A DNA stretch of 64,000 bases, from NCBI GenBank assembly GCA_900544275.1, contig UQUU01000007.1, forward strand, positions 37,039 to 101,038, given 5' to 3'. The position numbers and the translations under genes are program-made. The notes below the pieces were generated by a model. It was given only the letters and a program-made list of their open reading frames with translations, was not told the DNA's origin and searched no databases. Positions within the stretch are counted from its first letter, which is position 1; each line of letters starts with the position of its first letter. The stretch comes from an uncultured Succiniclasticum sp. (GTDB lineage Bacteria > Bacillota > Negativicutes > Acidaminococcales > Acidaminococcaceae). Shown piece after piece: positions 1-8,636 of this stretch.

Positions 1-861
1 ATTTTCCTGCAATTCCCGATGCAAGATCTCCACCCGATAGGACTTCAACCGCAAGTGCTCATGCAGCTTATTGGCAATATACACAGAACGGTGCTGTCCG
101 CCCGTGCAGCCTACGCTGATCACAAGCTGGCTTTTCCCTTCCAGCTCATATTTGGGGATCAGAAAATCAAGCATCTTGCACTCCATTTGTAAAAATTCAT
201 ACGTTTGGCTTGTTTTTTCTAAAAATTCCTGCACGGGAGTGTCATTGCCGGTTAAATGCTTCAGTTCCGGATCATAGAAGGGGTTGGGCAAAAAGCGCAC
301 GTCCAACACCAGATCGCTGTCCAGCGGCAGACCATTCTTAAAGCCGAAAGACTGGATAACAATCAGCATCTGGGAACCGGGAACACCCTCTCCATACAGC
401 TTAAGAATTTTTTCTTTCAGCATGGCCGGGGTCAAATGAGTAGTATCGATCACATTTGAAGCTTTTTCCTTTGCCAAAGATAAGCATTTGCGCTCTAACT
501 CTACACTATACGCCAGACTGTTCTGCCCTTTTTCCAAAGGATGACGCCGGCGCGTTTCCTTATAACGGCGGATCAGAACCGCGTCCTCAGCATCCAGGAA
601 CAACATGTCAAAATCAAACCCGTTGGTTTTCATTTCATCTGTGATTTCCACAAGCCGTTCAAACGTGTCACCGTCGCGGGAATCAACGACCACCGCCGTA
701 TTGTGAGCGGGAGACTGACGCCAAAGTTCGCTGAATTTAGGGAGCAACAGTACCGGCAGATTGTCAATACAGAAATAATTTAAATCTTCCAAAGTACGCA
801 AAACCTGCGTTTTCCCCGCTCCGGACATACCCGTAATAATAAGAAAATGCCCCGGTTCCAT
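1..861 (-). CDS. rapZ: RapZ/YvcJ-family nucleotide-binding protein (3' end outside the window)
   Basis: The reading frame starts at the ATG at 861-859 behind an AGGGGGAG ribosome site and runs off the left edge. It begins MEPGHFLIITGMSGAGKT, so the Walker A loop lies at residues 10-18. A second conserved block, DVRFLPNPF, and the C-terminal VGCTGGQHRSVYIA motif are visible. The family binds ATP/GTP; in enterobacteria RapZ guides RNase E to GlmZ, while in Bacillus YvcJ has a less clear role. In Bacillota it usually precedes yvcK and whiA, which would lie beyond the edge. At least 285 residues are present, so nearly the whole protein is here. Only the family assignment is sure, not the role in this host. 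Confidence 0.93.
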   Translation of the reverse strand, partial: MEPGHFLIITGMSGAGKTQVLRTLEDLNYFCIDNLPVLLLPKFSELWRQSPAHNTAVVVDSRDGDTFERLVEITDEMKTNGFDFDMLFLDAEDAVLIRRYKETRRRHPLEKGQNSLAYSVELERKCLSLAKEKASNVIDTTHLTPAMLKEKILKLYGEGVPGSQMLIVIQSFGFKNGLPLDSDLVLDVRFLPNPFYDPELKHLTGNDTPVQEFLEKTSQTYEFLQMECKMLDFLIPKYELEGKSQLVISVGCTGGQHRSVYIANKLHEHLRLKSYRVEILHRELQEN

Positions 862-896
862 AGCAACTCCCCCTTTATCTGTAAGCAGTGTGTTTT

Positions 897-944
897 CGCT
901 GTTCCGCTTTTTCACTGCTTTGCTTTTTCACTGTTTTGCTTTTT
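897..944. repeat. Three tandem 16-bp units upstream of rapZ
   Basis: Units at 897-912, 913-928 and 929-944 read CGCTGTTCCGCTTTTT, CACTGCTTTGCTTTTT and CACTGTTTTGCTTTTT. A degenerate fourth copy follows to about 964. They lie in the untranslated leader of rapZ, which reads as A-rich on the mRNA strand. The rest of the gene-free stretch 862-1161 is AT-rich with no other gene seen. Confidence 0.7.
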
Positions 945-1098
945 CTCTTTTTTGCTGTTTTGCTAAGTTTTACTTCTCTATTTCAATTTATGATTTTTTA
1001 TATTTCAACTCCCCTGTTCGCTAATTTTGCATTTAACTTTACATCTAACATAGTGAGTCTATATAAAAAATCACATTATTATATTTTTATAATAGTTA

Positions 1099-1107
1099 AT
1101 TATACCA
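1099..1107 (-). promoter_or_regulatory. Extended -10 element, likely rapZ promoter
   Basis: On the minus strand the sequence reads TGGTATAAT, an extended -10 (TGnTATAAT). No good -35 is visible 17 bases upstream. It lies about 240 bases upstream of the rapZ start, just past the bioF stop, and would give a long leader carrying the 16-bp repeats. Confidence 0.45.
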
Positions 1108-1161
1108 CATCCTGCAAACCTCAGACTACTTTATTCCGGATTTATCACTTTTTTACCACAT

Positions 1162-2334
1162 TTACCGCCACACCTGTAGCATCCCGTGTAACATGGTATC
1201 CAACTGTTCTCTTGTATGAGCCGCTGTTACAGTTAGACGCAGGCGACTGGCGCCGGGAGCTACCGTAGGCGGTCGAATCGCGGAAATAAGGATCCCCCGC
1301 TCCCGCAAGGCAAAATCAATGGCTTTGGCCTTTGCCGCATCCCCCACTACCAGAGGAATGATGGGGGTCTTCCCGGGAATTACCGGCAGGCCTGCCGCAG
1401 TCAGGGACTCACGTACATACGCTGTATTGCTCCGCAAGCGCTGCAGGTACGCAGGACCTTCCTGTCGCAGAATAGCCAGTGCTGTCTGTGCGGCGGCGAT
1501 ATCGCCCGGACTCAGAAAGGTACTGAAAATAAAAGGTCGGGATTTATTTTGCAGATAGGTAATGATTGCTTCGTCAGCCGCCACATAGCCCCCCACAGAA
1601 GCCAGACTTTTACTGAGAGTACCCACCTGCAGATCCACACAGCCTTCCAGGTGATAGTGAGAAGCCGTTCCCGCCCCAGCCGCACCGATCACACCCACAG
1701 CATGGGCGTCGTCCACTAACAGAAGGCAATGATGCGCTTCTTTCAGCCGCACTAATTCAGGCAGATTGCAGATATCCCCATCCATGCTGAACACGCCATC
1801 TGTCACGATGAACCGGACACAATCTTCATGGGGCGCCGGGTGTTCTTTTAGCTTTTGTTCCAAGTCCTGCATATCATTGTGTTGATAGACGATGATTTTC
1901 GCCTTGCTGATGCGGCAGCCGTCTATGATACTGGCGTGGTTCAACGCATCGCTGAAAATGATATCACCCGGTTTGGCTAAGCCATATAAAACGCCTACAT
2001 TTGTCATATAGCCTGTATTAAAAAGCAAAGCCGCTTCTGCGTGTTTAAAAGCGGCCAGCTCTTGTTCCAGCACGGAAGCGCCAAATACCCCGCCGGTAGT
2101 CAAACGGGCACCGGTAGAACCGGAACCGTATTTTTGTACAGCCCGGGCCGCAGCTTCCCGTACCTTTGGATGAAAGGTAAAACCCAGATAGTTGTTGCTG
2201 GAAAATACCAAATACTCTTTTCCCTGTCGATTTTTGGCCCGCACCGCATCTATAAAGGACAAGTCTGTAATCTGACGTGTCAGACCGGAAGACCGTACCG
2301 CTTCCATTTCAGCCTGTATTCTACTTTGCAGCAT
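1162..2334 (-). CDS. bioF: 8-amino-7-oxononanoate synthase
   Basis: This PLP enzyme condenses pimeloyl-CoA with L-alanine to give KAPA in biotin synthesis. The 390-residue length is typical. Visible motifs are the N-terminal YLVFSSNNYLGF, the cofactor-binding LLVDDAHAVGV (Asp and His near residues 206-209) and the Schiff-base lysine in GTLSKSLASVGGY (near residue 240). Its start overlaps the end of bioW by 14 bases and has GGGAG eight bases upstream, so translation is probably coupled. It is the last gene of the bio cluster. No strong terminator is visible before the rapZ promoter. Confidence 0.95.
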   Translation of the reverse strand: MLQSRIQAEMEAVRSSGLTRQITDLSFIDAVRAKNRQGKEYLVFSSNNYLGFTFHPKVREAAARAVQKYGSGSTGARLTTGGVFGASVLEQELAAFKHAEAALLFNTGYMTNVGVLYGLAKPGDIIFSDALNHASIIDGCRISKAKIIVYQHNDMQDLEQKLKEHPAPHEDCVRFIVTDGVFSMDGDICNLPELVRLKEAHHCLLLVDDAHAVGVIGAAGAGTASHYHLEGCVDLQVGTLSKSLASVGGYVAADEAIITYLQNKSRPFIFSTFLSPGDIAAAQTALAILRQEGPAYLQRLRSNTAYVRESLTAAGLPVIPGKTPIIPLVVGDAAKAKAIDFALRERGILISAIRPPTVAPGASRLRLTVTAAHTREQLDTMLHGMLQVWR

Positions 2335-3097
2335 AGCCTTGTTCTCCCGCCGTAATAAAAACGACCTCTTCCTCGTAATAATTGATCAGGGCTGCCACAT
2401 CCGTATCCGGCCGCAGAAAGAAGACCCGCCCGCCAATCGGGCAATGCTTTTCCTTTAGCACCGGAATACGCCGATAGCCATTTTTTACAGAACCTACATA
2501 ACCAACCACATAGTCCGGATCATCGGACCAGCACAGTTCCGCCACCACGCCCTTACCGCCTGCCACTTTAGAGGCTAATACCAGCGCTTCCCGTACATGG
2601 TCACCATGCAGACCTTTTTGCCGGAGCGCCCGGCGAAAGCCTGCCGCATCATTCACGTCCATATTGCTCACACGCACACCGCGATTGCCCAGGGAATCCA
2701 TACGATCTCCGGTTTCTGCATTGAGCAGCATGGCTCCCCGCATACTGTCCGGCAGAGCTCGAATCGCTGCAATGCCTTTTTGCGCAGCGATTTCCGTCAC
2801 TCCGGCAGCCTGCAATTCCGCCAAAGCGACCCGGCGGCCCTCTTCCGCCGTAGCCGAAACGCATTGACTGAAGGCAAGCAAAGGTTTGCGCAACGCCTTA
2901 TTTTTATCGACTCGCTGCACTTTGATGTTGACAAAATCCGCTTCTCCCCGCTGGTGTGTTTTGGCTCGTTCCAGCATTTCGTGAACACAGGCTTCAATCG
3001 CGGTTTCTTCTACGATTCGTTCTTCTCCGGAAATATGACGCCCACCCCGCTCATGAGGGCCACCTTGGGCTGAACGCATCTTCAGACTGTATAGCAT
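2321..3097 (-). CDS. bioW: 6-carboxyhexanoate-CoA ligase (pimeloyl-CoA synthetase)
   Basis: BioW activates free pimelate with ATP and CoA, supplying the substrate of BioF encoded immediately downstream. The protein opens MLYSLKMRSAQGG followed by HERGGRHISGEERIV, a family hallmark, and has the usual length (258 residues). The conserved RGVRVSNMDV and VGYVGS stretches are also present. A GGAAGG site lies just upstream of the ATG. Having BioW rather than BioC/BioH suggests pimelate comes from uptake or another source. No bioB is present in the window, so the last step must be encoded elsewhere. Confidence 0.95.
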   Translation of the reverse strand: MLYSLKMRSAQGGPHERGGRHISGEERIVEETAIEACVHEMLERAKTHQRGEADFVNIKVQRVDKNKALRKPLLAFSQCVSATAEEGRRVALAELQAAGVTEIAAQKGIAAIRALPDSMRGAMLLNAETGDRMDSLGNRGVRVSNMDVNDAAGFRRALRQKGLHGDHVREALVLASKVAGGKGVVAELCWSDDPDYVVGYVGSVKNGYRRIPVLKEKHCPIGGRVFFLRPDTDVAALINYYEEEVVFITAGEQGYAAK

Positions 3098-3119
3098 AGT
3101 TGTACCTTCCTTTTTAAAG

Positions 3120-3149
3120 GCCGCAAAATCTCCTCCGAAATTTTGCGGC
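3120..3149. terminator. Strong hairpin between bioA and bioW
   Basis: A perfect 10-bp inverted repeat, GCCGCAAAAT and ATTTTGCGGC, is separated by ten bases. On the minus (operon) strand it sits just ahead of the bioW ribosome site and has no clean T-run, so it may be an attenuator or processing site rather than a full stop. A T8 tract on the plus strand lies about 13 bases beyond it. Confidence 0.35.
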
Positions 3150-3245
3150 TCATTTGGGATTCTTTTTTTTGCGGATGTCTACTTCCTAAAAACTTCCTTA
3201 TTACACATCTAGTTCATTACACATCTACTTCCGATATCTCTTGCC

Positions 3246-4643
3246 TTAAAAGGCACAGGGGTCGGAAAACTCTTTAATGTCTTTTGCGCGCACCTGGTTA
3301 AAAATCTCTTCCATGGATTTTTCCAAACGGCTCATCATCTCGTCAATTTCTGCCGGGGTCGAAATCAGCGGCGGCATCACGACAATTACATCGCCAATAT
3401 TACGGATGATCAGACCGTATTTCCGGGCATTCTGGCAAATACCCCCCGCCATCTGCAAACGGGCGTTAAAGGGAATCTTCTTTGCCTTATCCGCCATCAG
3501 TTCAATACCGCCCAGCATACCGCACTGGCGGGCATCGCCGACAAATTCCATCTCCCCCATTTTGGCAAAATGCTGCTGTAGCATAGCAATTTTCGGAGGC
3601 AACCCTGCAATCACCTGGTCCTTGGCAAAAATTTTCAGGCTGGCCAGACCGGCAGCGCAGGCCAGGTTATTGCCGGTATAGGAGTGCCCGTGATAAAAGG
3701 TCTTGTATTCCGTCGGTTCGCCCAGGAACGCATTGTAAATCTCATCGGTGACCATGGTCGCGCCCAACGGCAGATAACCGGCGCTGATGCCTTTGGATAA
3801 GCACATCATATCCGGCAGCACCTGTTCCCGGTCGCAGGCATACATGGCTCCGGTCCGGCCAAAGCCTACCGCCACTTCGTCCACGATCAGCAGCACATCG
3901 TATTTTTTTGTCAGTTCCCGCACACCTTTAATATAGCCTTCCGGCTGCATCAGCATACCGGCGGCGCACTGGCACAAGGGTTCGATGATCATAGCCGCCG
4001 TATGGGAAGCATGTTCTTGCAGATAGTCTTCCAACTCTGTTAACAGATAAGCCAGGAATTCTTTTTCGGAAGATAAGCCCAGTTTGCTGTGGTAAAAAGA
4101 AGGACAGGTGACACGGTGGGTACCGAACAGCAACGGTTTGTAGGCTTTATGGAAAACTTCCACGTTCCCTACAGAAACAGCTCCCACAGTATCTCCATGG
4201 TAGGAGTCCCCTAAATTGATAAAGTCTTTTTTCTCCGGATGTCCGGCATAATTCCAATACTGGAACGCGATTTTGATTGCCGCTTCTACAGCCGTAGAGC
4301 CGTCGTCCGAATAAAATACTTTGTTCAGGCCGGCCGGTGTGACTTCAACCAGTTTTTCCGCCAGTTCCGCCGACGGTTCGTTGATCAGGCCCAGCAACGT
4401 GCTATGTTCTACTTTATTCAGTTCGGCAATGATCGCATCATTAATTTCTTTGCGCCGATGGCCGTGAATATTGACCCACAGGCTGGAGATCGCGTCCAGG
4501 TATTCCCTGCCTTCCGTATCGTAAAGCCGTACTCCTTTGCCATGGTCGATGACCAGTTGCGGCGCTTCCAGCCAGCCTTTCATCTGGGTAAAGGGATGCC
4601 AGATATACTTTTTGTCTAACTCTTCCCACTTATTCAATGTCAT
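3246..4643 (-). CDS. bioA: Adenosylmethionine-8-amino-7-oxononanoate aminotransferase
   Basis: A PLP-dependent class III aminotransferase that moves the amino group of S-adenosylmethionine onto KAPA to give DAPA. The N-terminal KYIWHPFTQMK motif is specific to BioA. The PLP aspartate is in LLIVDEVAVGFGRTG and the Schiff-base lysine in MCLSKGISAGYLPLGA. Length (465 residues) is slightly above the usual 430-450. It lies between bioD (143 bases upstream) and bioW (148 bases downstream), and all four bio genes are on the minus strand. Confidence 0.96.
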   Translation of the reverse strand: MTLNKWEELDKKYIWHPFTQMKGWLEAPQLVIDHGKGVRLYDTEGREYLDAISSLWVNIHGHRRKEINDAIIAELNKVEHSTLLGLINEPSAELAEKLVEVTPAGLNKVFYSDDGSTAVEAAIKIAFQYWNYAGHPEKKDFINLGDSYHGDTVGAVSVGNVEVFHKAYKPLLFGTHRVTCPSFYHSKLGLSSEKEFLAYLLTELEDYLQEHASHTAAMIIEPLCQCAAGMLMQPEGYIKGVRELTKKYDVLLIVDEVAVGFGRTGAMYACDREQVLPDMMCLSKGISAGYLPLGATMVTDEIYNAFLGEPTEYKTFYHGHSYTGNNLACAAGLASLKIFAKDQVIAGLPPKIAMLQQHFAKMGEMEFVGDARQCGMLGGIELMADKAKKIPFNARLQMAGGICQNARKYGLIIRNIGDVIVVMPPLISTPAEIDEMMSRLEKSMEEIFNQVRAKDIKEFSDPCAF

Positions 4644-4786
4644 TGCCTCGCTTTCTGTAGTTGTAGATCTCTTGTTTTTTTATAAGTTTTACTTTATTTA
4701 TCGCAATCTTTTATTTTACGAACAATATAGCGGACTTACATTCCTTCAGTCACGTTTGATTCTCTCTGAAAATTAAGTCAACCGAT

Positions 4787-5515
4787 TTATGCATATTGCT
4801 CTGCTAATTTTAAAATACGGTCCAACTGCACATGTTTTTCCGTAATCGCCGCCAACACTTTCGGATCGTTCATTTCTGCTTCCGTCAACACCGGCAGTTT
4901 GCCTAAGATTGGCAGACCGGTCAGTTTTTCGTAATAATACAGATTACCTTTTTCCAAATCACCGGCCTTGTTTTCCTCCCATCCGTTCACTAAGAAGCCT
5001 AAAACAGGGATGCCTTCTTTTTGACAGTAATATGACGTCAGCACTGCATGATTCACATTGCCTAACACCGGTTTAACTACGATTAACACGGGGATGCCCA
5101 GCGCTTTAAAATAATCTTTTACTAAAAAGTCGTCTGTCAAAGGCGCCGTAATGCCGCCGATTCCTTCCAGCACGGAATTCTCATGAGCCGCAATACAGGC
5201 CCGGGCTCCTTCCACCATTTTATCAGGCTGTAAGGTAACGCCTTCCAGACGGCTTGCTTCTGCCGGCGCTAAAGCCGCTTCCAACACAACAGGAATGACT
5301 TCCAACCGCCGTTCTGCCGCATAGCCGGCGCACTGCATCTGAAACTCCGCATCCGTGGAGATCAATTCACCGCCTTCACGACGCACACAACCGGAAGCCA
5401 CCGGCTTGAAAATCCCCGGTTCTCTCCCGCGAAACCGCAGCGCCGCAGCCAAGGCACCGGTCACAACCGTTTTGCCCATTTCCGTATCTGTTGCCGTAAT
5501 ACCAATTGCTGTCAA
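4787..5515 (-). CDS. bioD: Dethiobiotin synthetase
   Basis: BioD carboxylates DAPA with ATP and CO2 to form the ureido ring of dethiobiotin. The frame is open to an ATG at 5656, but the family starts a few residues before the P-loop. I therefore choose the TTG at 5515-5513, which has AGAGGGAA six bases upstream and gives 242 residues beginning MTAIGITATDTEMGKT. Later motifs are the substrate lysine in FKPVASG and VLEGIGGITAPL. With this start the mRNA has a leader of about 200 bases from the predicted promoter. It is the first gene of the bio cluster. Confidence 0.93.
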   Translation of the reverse strand: MTAIGITATDTEMGKTVVTGALAAALRFRGREPGIFKPVASGCVRREGGELISTDAEFQMQCAGYAAERRLEVIPVVLEAALAPAEASRLEGVTLQPDKMVEGARACIAAHENSVLEGIGGITAPLTDDFLVKDYFKALGIPVLIVVKPVLGNVNHAVLTSYYCQKEGIPVLGFLVNGWEENKAGDLEKGNLYYYEKLTGLPILGKLPVLTEAEMNDPKVLAAITEKHVQLDRILKLAEQYA

Positions 5516-5692
5516 AATGATTCCCTCTTTTCCTTTTCCGTAATGATACAGCGTACCTGCAAGATAACCTAATTTTAAAATTTCGGGTAAAGAGCTGTGA
5601 GAGTAGTGTATATCTATATGCCAACCGCAGTACAGATTTTTACTGGCATAAAACATTTTAGTTCAATGAAACAGACACACTCCAAGCCCCCA

Positions 5693-5723
5693 AAGTTAAC
5701 TTAATACATTTGCAAGTTAACTG
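5693..5723. promoter_or_regulatory. BirA-like operator 1 (start-site proximal)
   Basis: Half-sites AAGTTAACT (5693-5701) and AGTTAACTG (5715-5723) are separated by 13 bases and resemble the BirA pattern TTGTnAACC-N14-16-GGTTnACAA. The site covers the predicted transcription start of the bio operon, so occupancy would block initiation. BirA control of bio operons is established. Its use here is inferred from sequence and position. Confidence 0.65.
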
Positions 5724-5728
5724 ATTGT

Positions 5729-5757
5729 ATTATAAAATTTTCTTCAATCAGTGTCAA
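5729..5757 (-). promoter_or_regulatory. Consensus sigma-A promoter of the bio operon
   Basis: Read on the minus strand: TTGACA (5757-5752), 17-base spacer, TATAAT (5734-5729). Both hexamers are perfect. Transcription should start near 5722, inside operator 1. A consensus promoter held down by a repressor fits biotin-responsive control. Confidence 0.85.
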
Positions 5758-5781
5758 CCGCAGTTCAAAACAGGTTAACAT
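5751..5781. promoter_or_regulatory. BirA-like operator 2 (over the -35)
   Basis: Half-sites GTGTCAACC (5751-5759) and GGTTAACAT (5773-5781) again have a 13-base gap. The left half contains the -35 hexamer. Its centre is 58 bp from that of operator 1, so two BirA dimers could bracket the promoter. Confidence 0.6.
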
Positions 5782-5868
5782 AAATTATTATATTCGTAAA
5801 ATTTCTCCCTTTATGATATGTTGTTCTATTTCTTGCGATGACAATCAAGATTAATTATCTTTACATAG

Positions 5869-5900
5869 ACGAAAAAACGCCCCAGGAAGGGGCGTTTTAG
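5869..5900 (-). terminator. Rho-independent terminator after the lipoprotein gene
   Basis: On the minus strand, AAAACGCCCC-TTCC-TGGGGCGTTTTTTCG forms a GC-rich hairpin followed by a T-run. It lies about 45 bases after the stop of the lipoprotein gene. Confidence 0.8.
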
Positions 5901-5944
5901 TCTCATGGGAAGCAATTGAAAACTGTCGTCACCAGTAGATTTCA

Positions 5945-6598
5945 TTATTCCCAATAACCTACATTTTTTCCATTTTTTCGTTTTTCATGATTCTCATTAA
6001 TCTTCACCATGTTTTTCATCAAATCCTGATTTCCTTCTGCAGTTTTTGTCATTTCAGCAAGGATAGGAGTCGCTTTATCAGCATATTCATTCACTACCTT
6101 TTGGAACGCAGCGGGATCGGTAACATACTTTCCCCGCCAAAAGTCCCACTGATGAAATTTCTTATACCCATCGTAATATCCTTGGCTCACTTCTTGTAAT
6201 TTTTTTTGTAAGTTTTTAAACTTTTCAGATTGCAGTTGTGCCTTAAGCTGCTGATCGCTTTTAATAACAAGTTCTAAAAGATTTCTTTTTTGTTGTCGAT
6301 AAAATGTATTCCATTTTTCTGCTTTTAGTTCATACTCCGCATTTCCTTTAGCTGTTTTTGTAAAGTCTTCTATAAGTTTATCTTGCTTCTTTATGTATTC
6401 TCTTGCAGTATTTTTCCATGCAACGGCATCTATGGCTTCTAAAGCTTTATTCAATTCAACGGTTTTAGTCTGGTTAGCTTTTTCCATTTCGCTTTCCAAA
6501 CGTTTGATTTTATCATCCTGGCTCTCGCAACCTGCAATCAATGTGGCAAAGATTACCATCAAGAGCATCATTATAATTGTTTTCATTCTTCTGTTCAT
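5945..6598 (-). CDS. Putative lipoprotein with helical, coiled-coil body
   Basis: 217 residues. The N-terminus has basic residues, a hydrophobic stretch and the lipobox LIAGC (Cys near residue 24), so export and lipid anchoring are likely. After the cysteine comes a charged helical stretch (DKIKRLESEMEKANQTKTVE) predicted to form a coiled coil, then a mostly helical, lysine-rich body with HQWDFWRGKYVTDP. I recognise no enzyme motif and no named family. It sits downstream of the ankyrin-repeat exported protein (66 bases) and the two may be co-transcribed. Base composition is more AT-rich than the bio and uvr genes around it. Confidence 0.75.
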   Translation of the reverse strand: MNRRMKTIIMMLLMVIFATLIAGCESQDDKIKRLESEMEKANQTKTVELNKALEAIDAVAWKNTAREYIKKQDKLIEDFTKTAKGNAEYELKAEKWNTFYRQQKRNLLELVIKSDQQLKAQLQSEKFKNLQKKLQEVSQGYYDGYKKFHQWDFWRGKYVTDPAAFQKVVNEYADKATPILAEMTKTAEGNQDLMKNMVKINENHEKRKNGKNVGYWE

Positions 6599-6664
6599 CT
6601 TTTAAAACACATCCTTTTATAACAGATTTTTTTGACAACTATACCTCTAATTAGATTTTCATCA

Positions 6665-7999
6665 TTAAGGCAATTTGAAAATCTGTCCCAAGGCTCCCAA
6701 GACATCCTTTGCAGTCTTGCTGGCAGCGGATGGTTTTAATTTATCCTCGTTTCTTTCCCCAAAACGGATGCCTTTAATCATCTCGTCTTTATCGACAAAG
6801 AAAGAAATTTCATTCGCGCCTGAGAAATAGGTATATTCTTTGCATCCCTTAAGCTGTTTTTTATGAGCAGAATTTTTGACGCCTGTCTTCTTTGCTTCCC
6901 CAAGTTTCGTAGTTACAAAATTAAACGGCATACCTACTTTAAAACCACTGGGAGTAGTCAAATTTCCTTCATAACATTCGACGCCCGCTACTTTAAACTC
7001 TTCAGCTATTTTTTTTGCATAAACTATAAAGAGATTGTTGTAATTGTAAATTTTGTATTGGTCTGCATCAATTACATCGCTGGGTTTTCCATAAACTTGA
7101 TCTACATAACTTAACTTCGTTCCCGGAGCAAGCCAACCTATATTGATCTCTTTTGCATTGATATCATATTCGGTAGTTGCGGGAGAATCCACAATCACAC
7201 CACCGGACGTTCTGGGTATACTGTCAGCATGCATGAGAAGATCAATTAAAATCTTATTGTTCTTAGCAATCGCATAATCAATAGCTCTCCACTGTTTTCC
7301 ATAGTCCCTGGCTTCCGGATTCGCCCCGTTCTGAATCAAAAATTTTGTTAGCCATATGTAAACTTGTTCTTCATCATAACTGTTTGGCCAGCTCTTCCGC
7401 GCCAGCAAAATTAAAGGGGTAGTCCCGTCATTGGCAGCACGGTTAGGATGAACACCCCTTGCTATCAGTTCCTTGATAACCGGAATCCAAGCTCTGCTAC
7501 CCTTGTTTCTAGATGAACTCCAGTACGAACCCATGGTCTTTATAAAGAGCTCTAGTGCCGTTTCCCCGTTATCCGTTACAGCATTCACATCCGCACCCAA
7601 CTTCATCAATAATAGAGCACTGTTAGGATTTCCGAATAATTCTTCGAAACCGCATGCATACATCAAAGGGGTTAAGCCGTTATATCGCGCTTCAATGTCA
7701 GCCCCCCTCTCATGACAAAACATCATAACCTGAGCGGGTGTAAAGCCATGAGCTGGGCTAGCTCTTACCGCCGTCCACATTGCTGGAGGCATACTACTCA
7801 GTCCATATTCTCCTTCGTAGTTAATATCCGCCCCCATATTAAGCCAATAAGTAGCATCCTTAAGGTCTCCACGTCGTATGGACTCTCCCAAATGTCGGTT
7901 CAAAGTAAGCTGATCAAACGCCAGGCAAGAACTCATAAATGACAGTGAAATACAGAACAGCGTCATTAAAATGAAAGCTAATTGGGCAATCTTCTTCAT
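6665..7999 (-). CDS. Exported ankyrin-repeat protein
   Basis: 444 residues. Residues 1-27 form a signal peptide (KKIAQL, hydrophobic core, then SCLAFD). Residues about 30-270 carry ankyrin repeats, recognisable from motifs such as DLKDATYWLNMGADINYEG, NGLTPLMYAC, LLLMKLGADVNAVTDNGE and NDGTTPLILLA. The C-terminal 150 residues hold two similar modules, each with a G..P/G..V pattern followed by YxY (PSDVIDADQYKIYNYNN and LKGCKEYTYFSG), resembling small BamE/SmpA-like folds. That comparison is tentative. Ankyrin repeats bind other proteins; the partner is unknown. It may be co-transcribed with the lipoprotein gene. Confidence 0.8.
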   Translation of the reverse strand: MKKIAQLAFILMTLFCISLSFMSSCLAFDQLTLNRHLGESIRRGDLKDATYWLNMGADINYEGEYGLSSMPPAMWTAVRASPAHGFTPAQVMMFCHERGADIEARYNGLTPLMYACGFEELFGNPNSALLLMKLGADVNAVTDNGETALELFIKTMGSYWSSSRNKGSRAWIPVIKELIARGVHPNRAANDGTTPLILLARKSWPNSYDEEQVYIWLTKFLIQNGANPEARDYGKQWRAIDYAIAKNNKILIDLLMHADSIPRTSGGVIVDSPATTEYDINAKEINIGWLAPGTKLSYVDQVYGKPSDVIDADQYKIYNYNNLFIVYAKKIAEEFKVAGVECYEGNLTTPSGFKVGMPFNFVTTKLGEAKKTGVKNSAHKKQLKGCKEYTYFSGANEISFFVDKDEMIKGIRFGERNEDKLKPSAASKTAKDVLGALGQIFKLP

Positions 8000-8021
8000 A
8001 TATTGCGTCCCCTTCCTGCTA

Positions 8022-8468
8022 TTACTTCAAGAATCTATTACCACATCGGAAACAAATCCAAGAATGGTGCCATTCCTCCATCCGTTTTGGATACACCTCG
8101 TGGTTGTAATAATACATACGTTTGTACATGACAAAATAAAAATATGCTATTGTAAATACAATGAACGCAATATTACTAATACTTGCGGGCAGAATCAAAC
8201 TAATGACGAACCATAAAACAATCCATAAAATAATCCATGTCGTGTATCTTATTTTTCTCGGGGGCGCTGTAAGTTTGGAAAGTTCCGTTTGGCTAACACC
8301 TTTAGTTTTTCCTCCACCAATTCCAAAATGACCACCACCGGAAATACCCGCACCCAAAATATTGGCATCAATGCCGGAAATACCATTTTGATAAGCAATT
8401 TCAAAGCGTTGAATGTTTTCTGAATGACACTCAGGGCAAGTATAACTTTCATTATAATTCTCGTTCAT
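8022..8468 (-). CDS. Membrane protein with split zinc-ribbon cysteines
   Basis: 148 residues. It has CPECHS near the N-terminus (residues 11-16) and CFRCG near the C-terminus, which together could form one four-cysteine zinc ribbon. Between them are a glycine-rich loop (GAGISGGGHFGIGGG) and two adjacent membrane segments (residues about 76-115). Both cysteine pairs would then face the same side of the membrane. A good ribosome site (GGAGGG) precedes the ATG. No family name is certain. It belongs to the AT-rich block of exported and membrane proteins and ends 23 bases before the ankyrin gene. Confidence 0.75.
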   Translation of the reverse strand: MNENYNESYTCPECHSENIQRFEIAYQNGISGIDANILGAGISGGGHFGIGGGKTKGVSQTELSKLTAPPRKIRYTTWIILWIVLWFVISLILPASISNIAFIVFTIAYFYFVMYKRMYYYNHEVYPKRMEEWHHSWICFRCGNRFLK

Positions 8469-8497
8469 GAAAATCCCTCCTGTTCTTTAATCTTGTC

Positions 8498-8608
8498 TTA
8501 CCATAAATATTTTTTACCCAATACAAAAAAAATAAAACGCAATAATGCAACTACTGCGCCAGCACCTACCTTTTCTGTTGGTCCGTCATCCTTATCCTCT
8601 CCTCTCAA
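8498..8608 (-). CDS. Possible 36-residue membrane peptide
   Basis: From a TTG at 8608-8606 the frame encodes an acidic head (MRGEDKDDGPTEK) and one hydrophobic segment (GAGAVVALLRFIFFVLG) ending KKYLW. The TTG lacks a clear ribosome site. A better-placed site (GAGGAGAGG) serves an ATG in another frame that stops after seven codons. It may be real, or a broken gene. It lies 30 bases upstream of the zinc-ribbon gene and downstream of the poly-G promoter candidate. Confidence 0.25.
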   Translation of the reverse strand: MRGEDKDDGPTEKVGAGAVVALLRFIFFVLGKKYLW

Positions 8609-8636
8609 TTTAGTTTGTAAGATAAATCTTTAGTAA

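Noticed and set aside
5516..5656. Longer bioD start at 5656
   Set aside because: Adds 47 residues before a P-loop that should be near the N-terminus; the TTG at 5515 has a better ribosome site.
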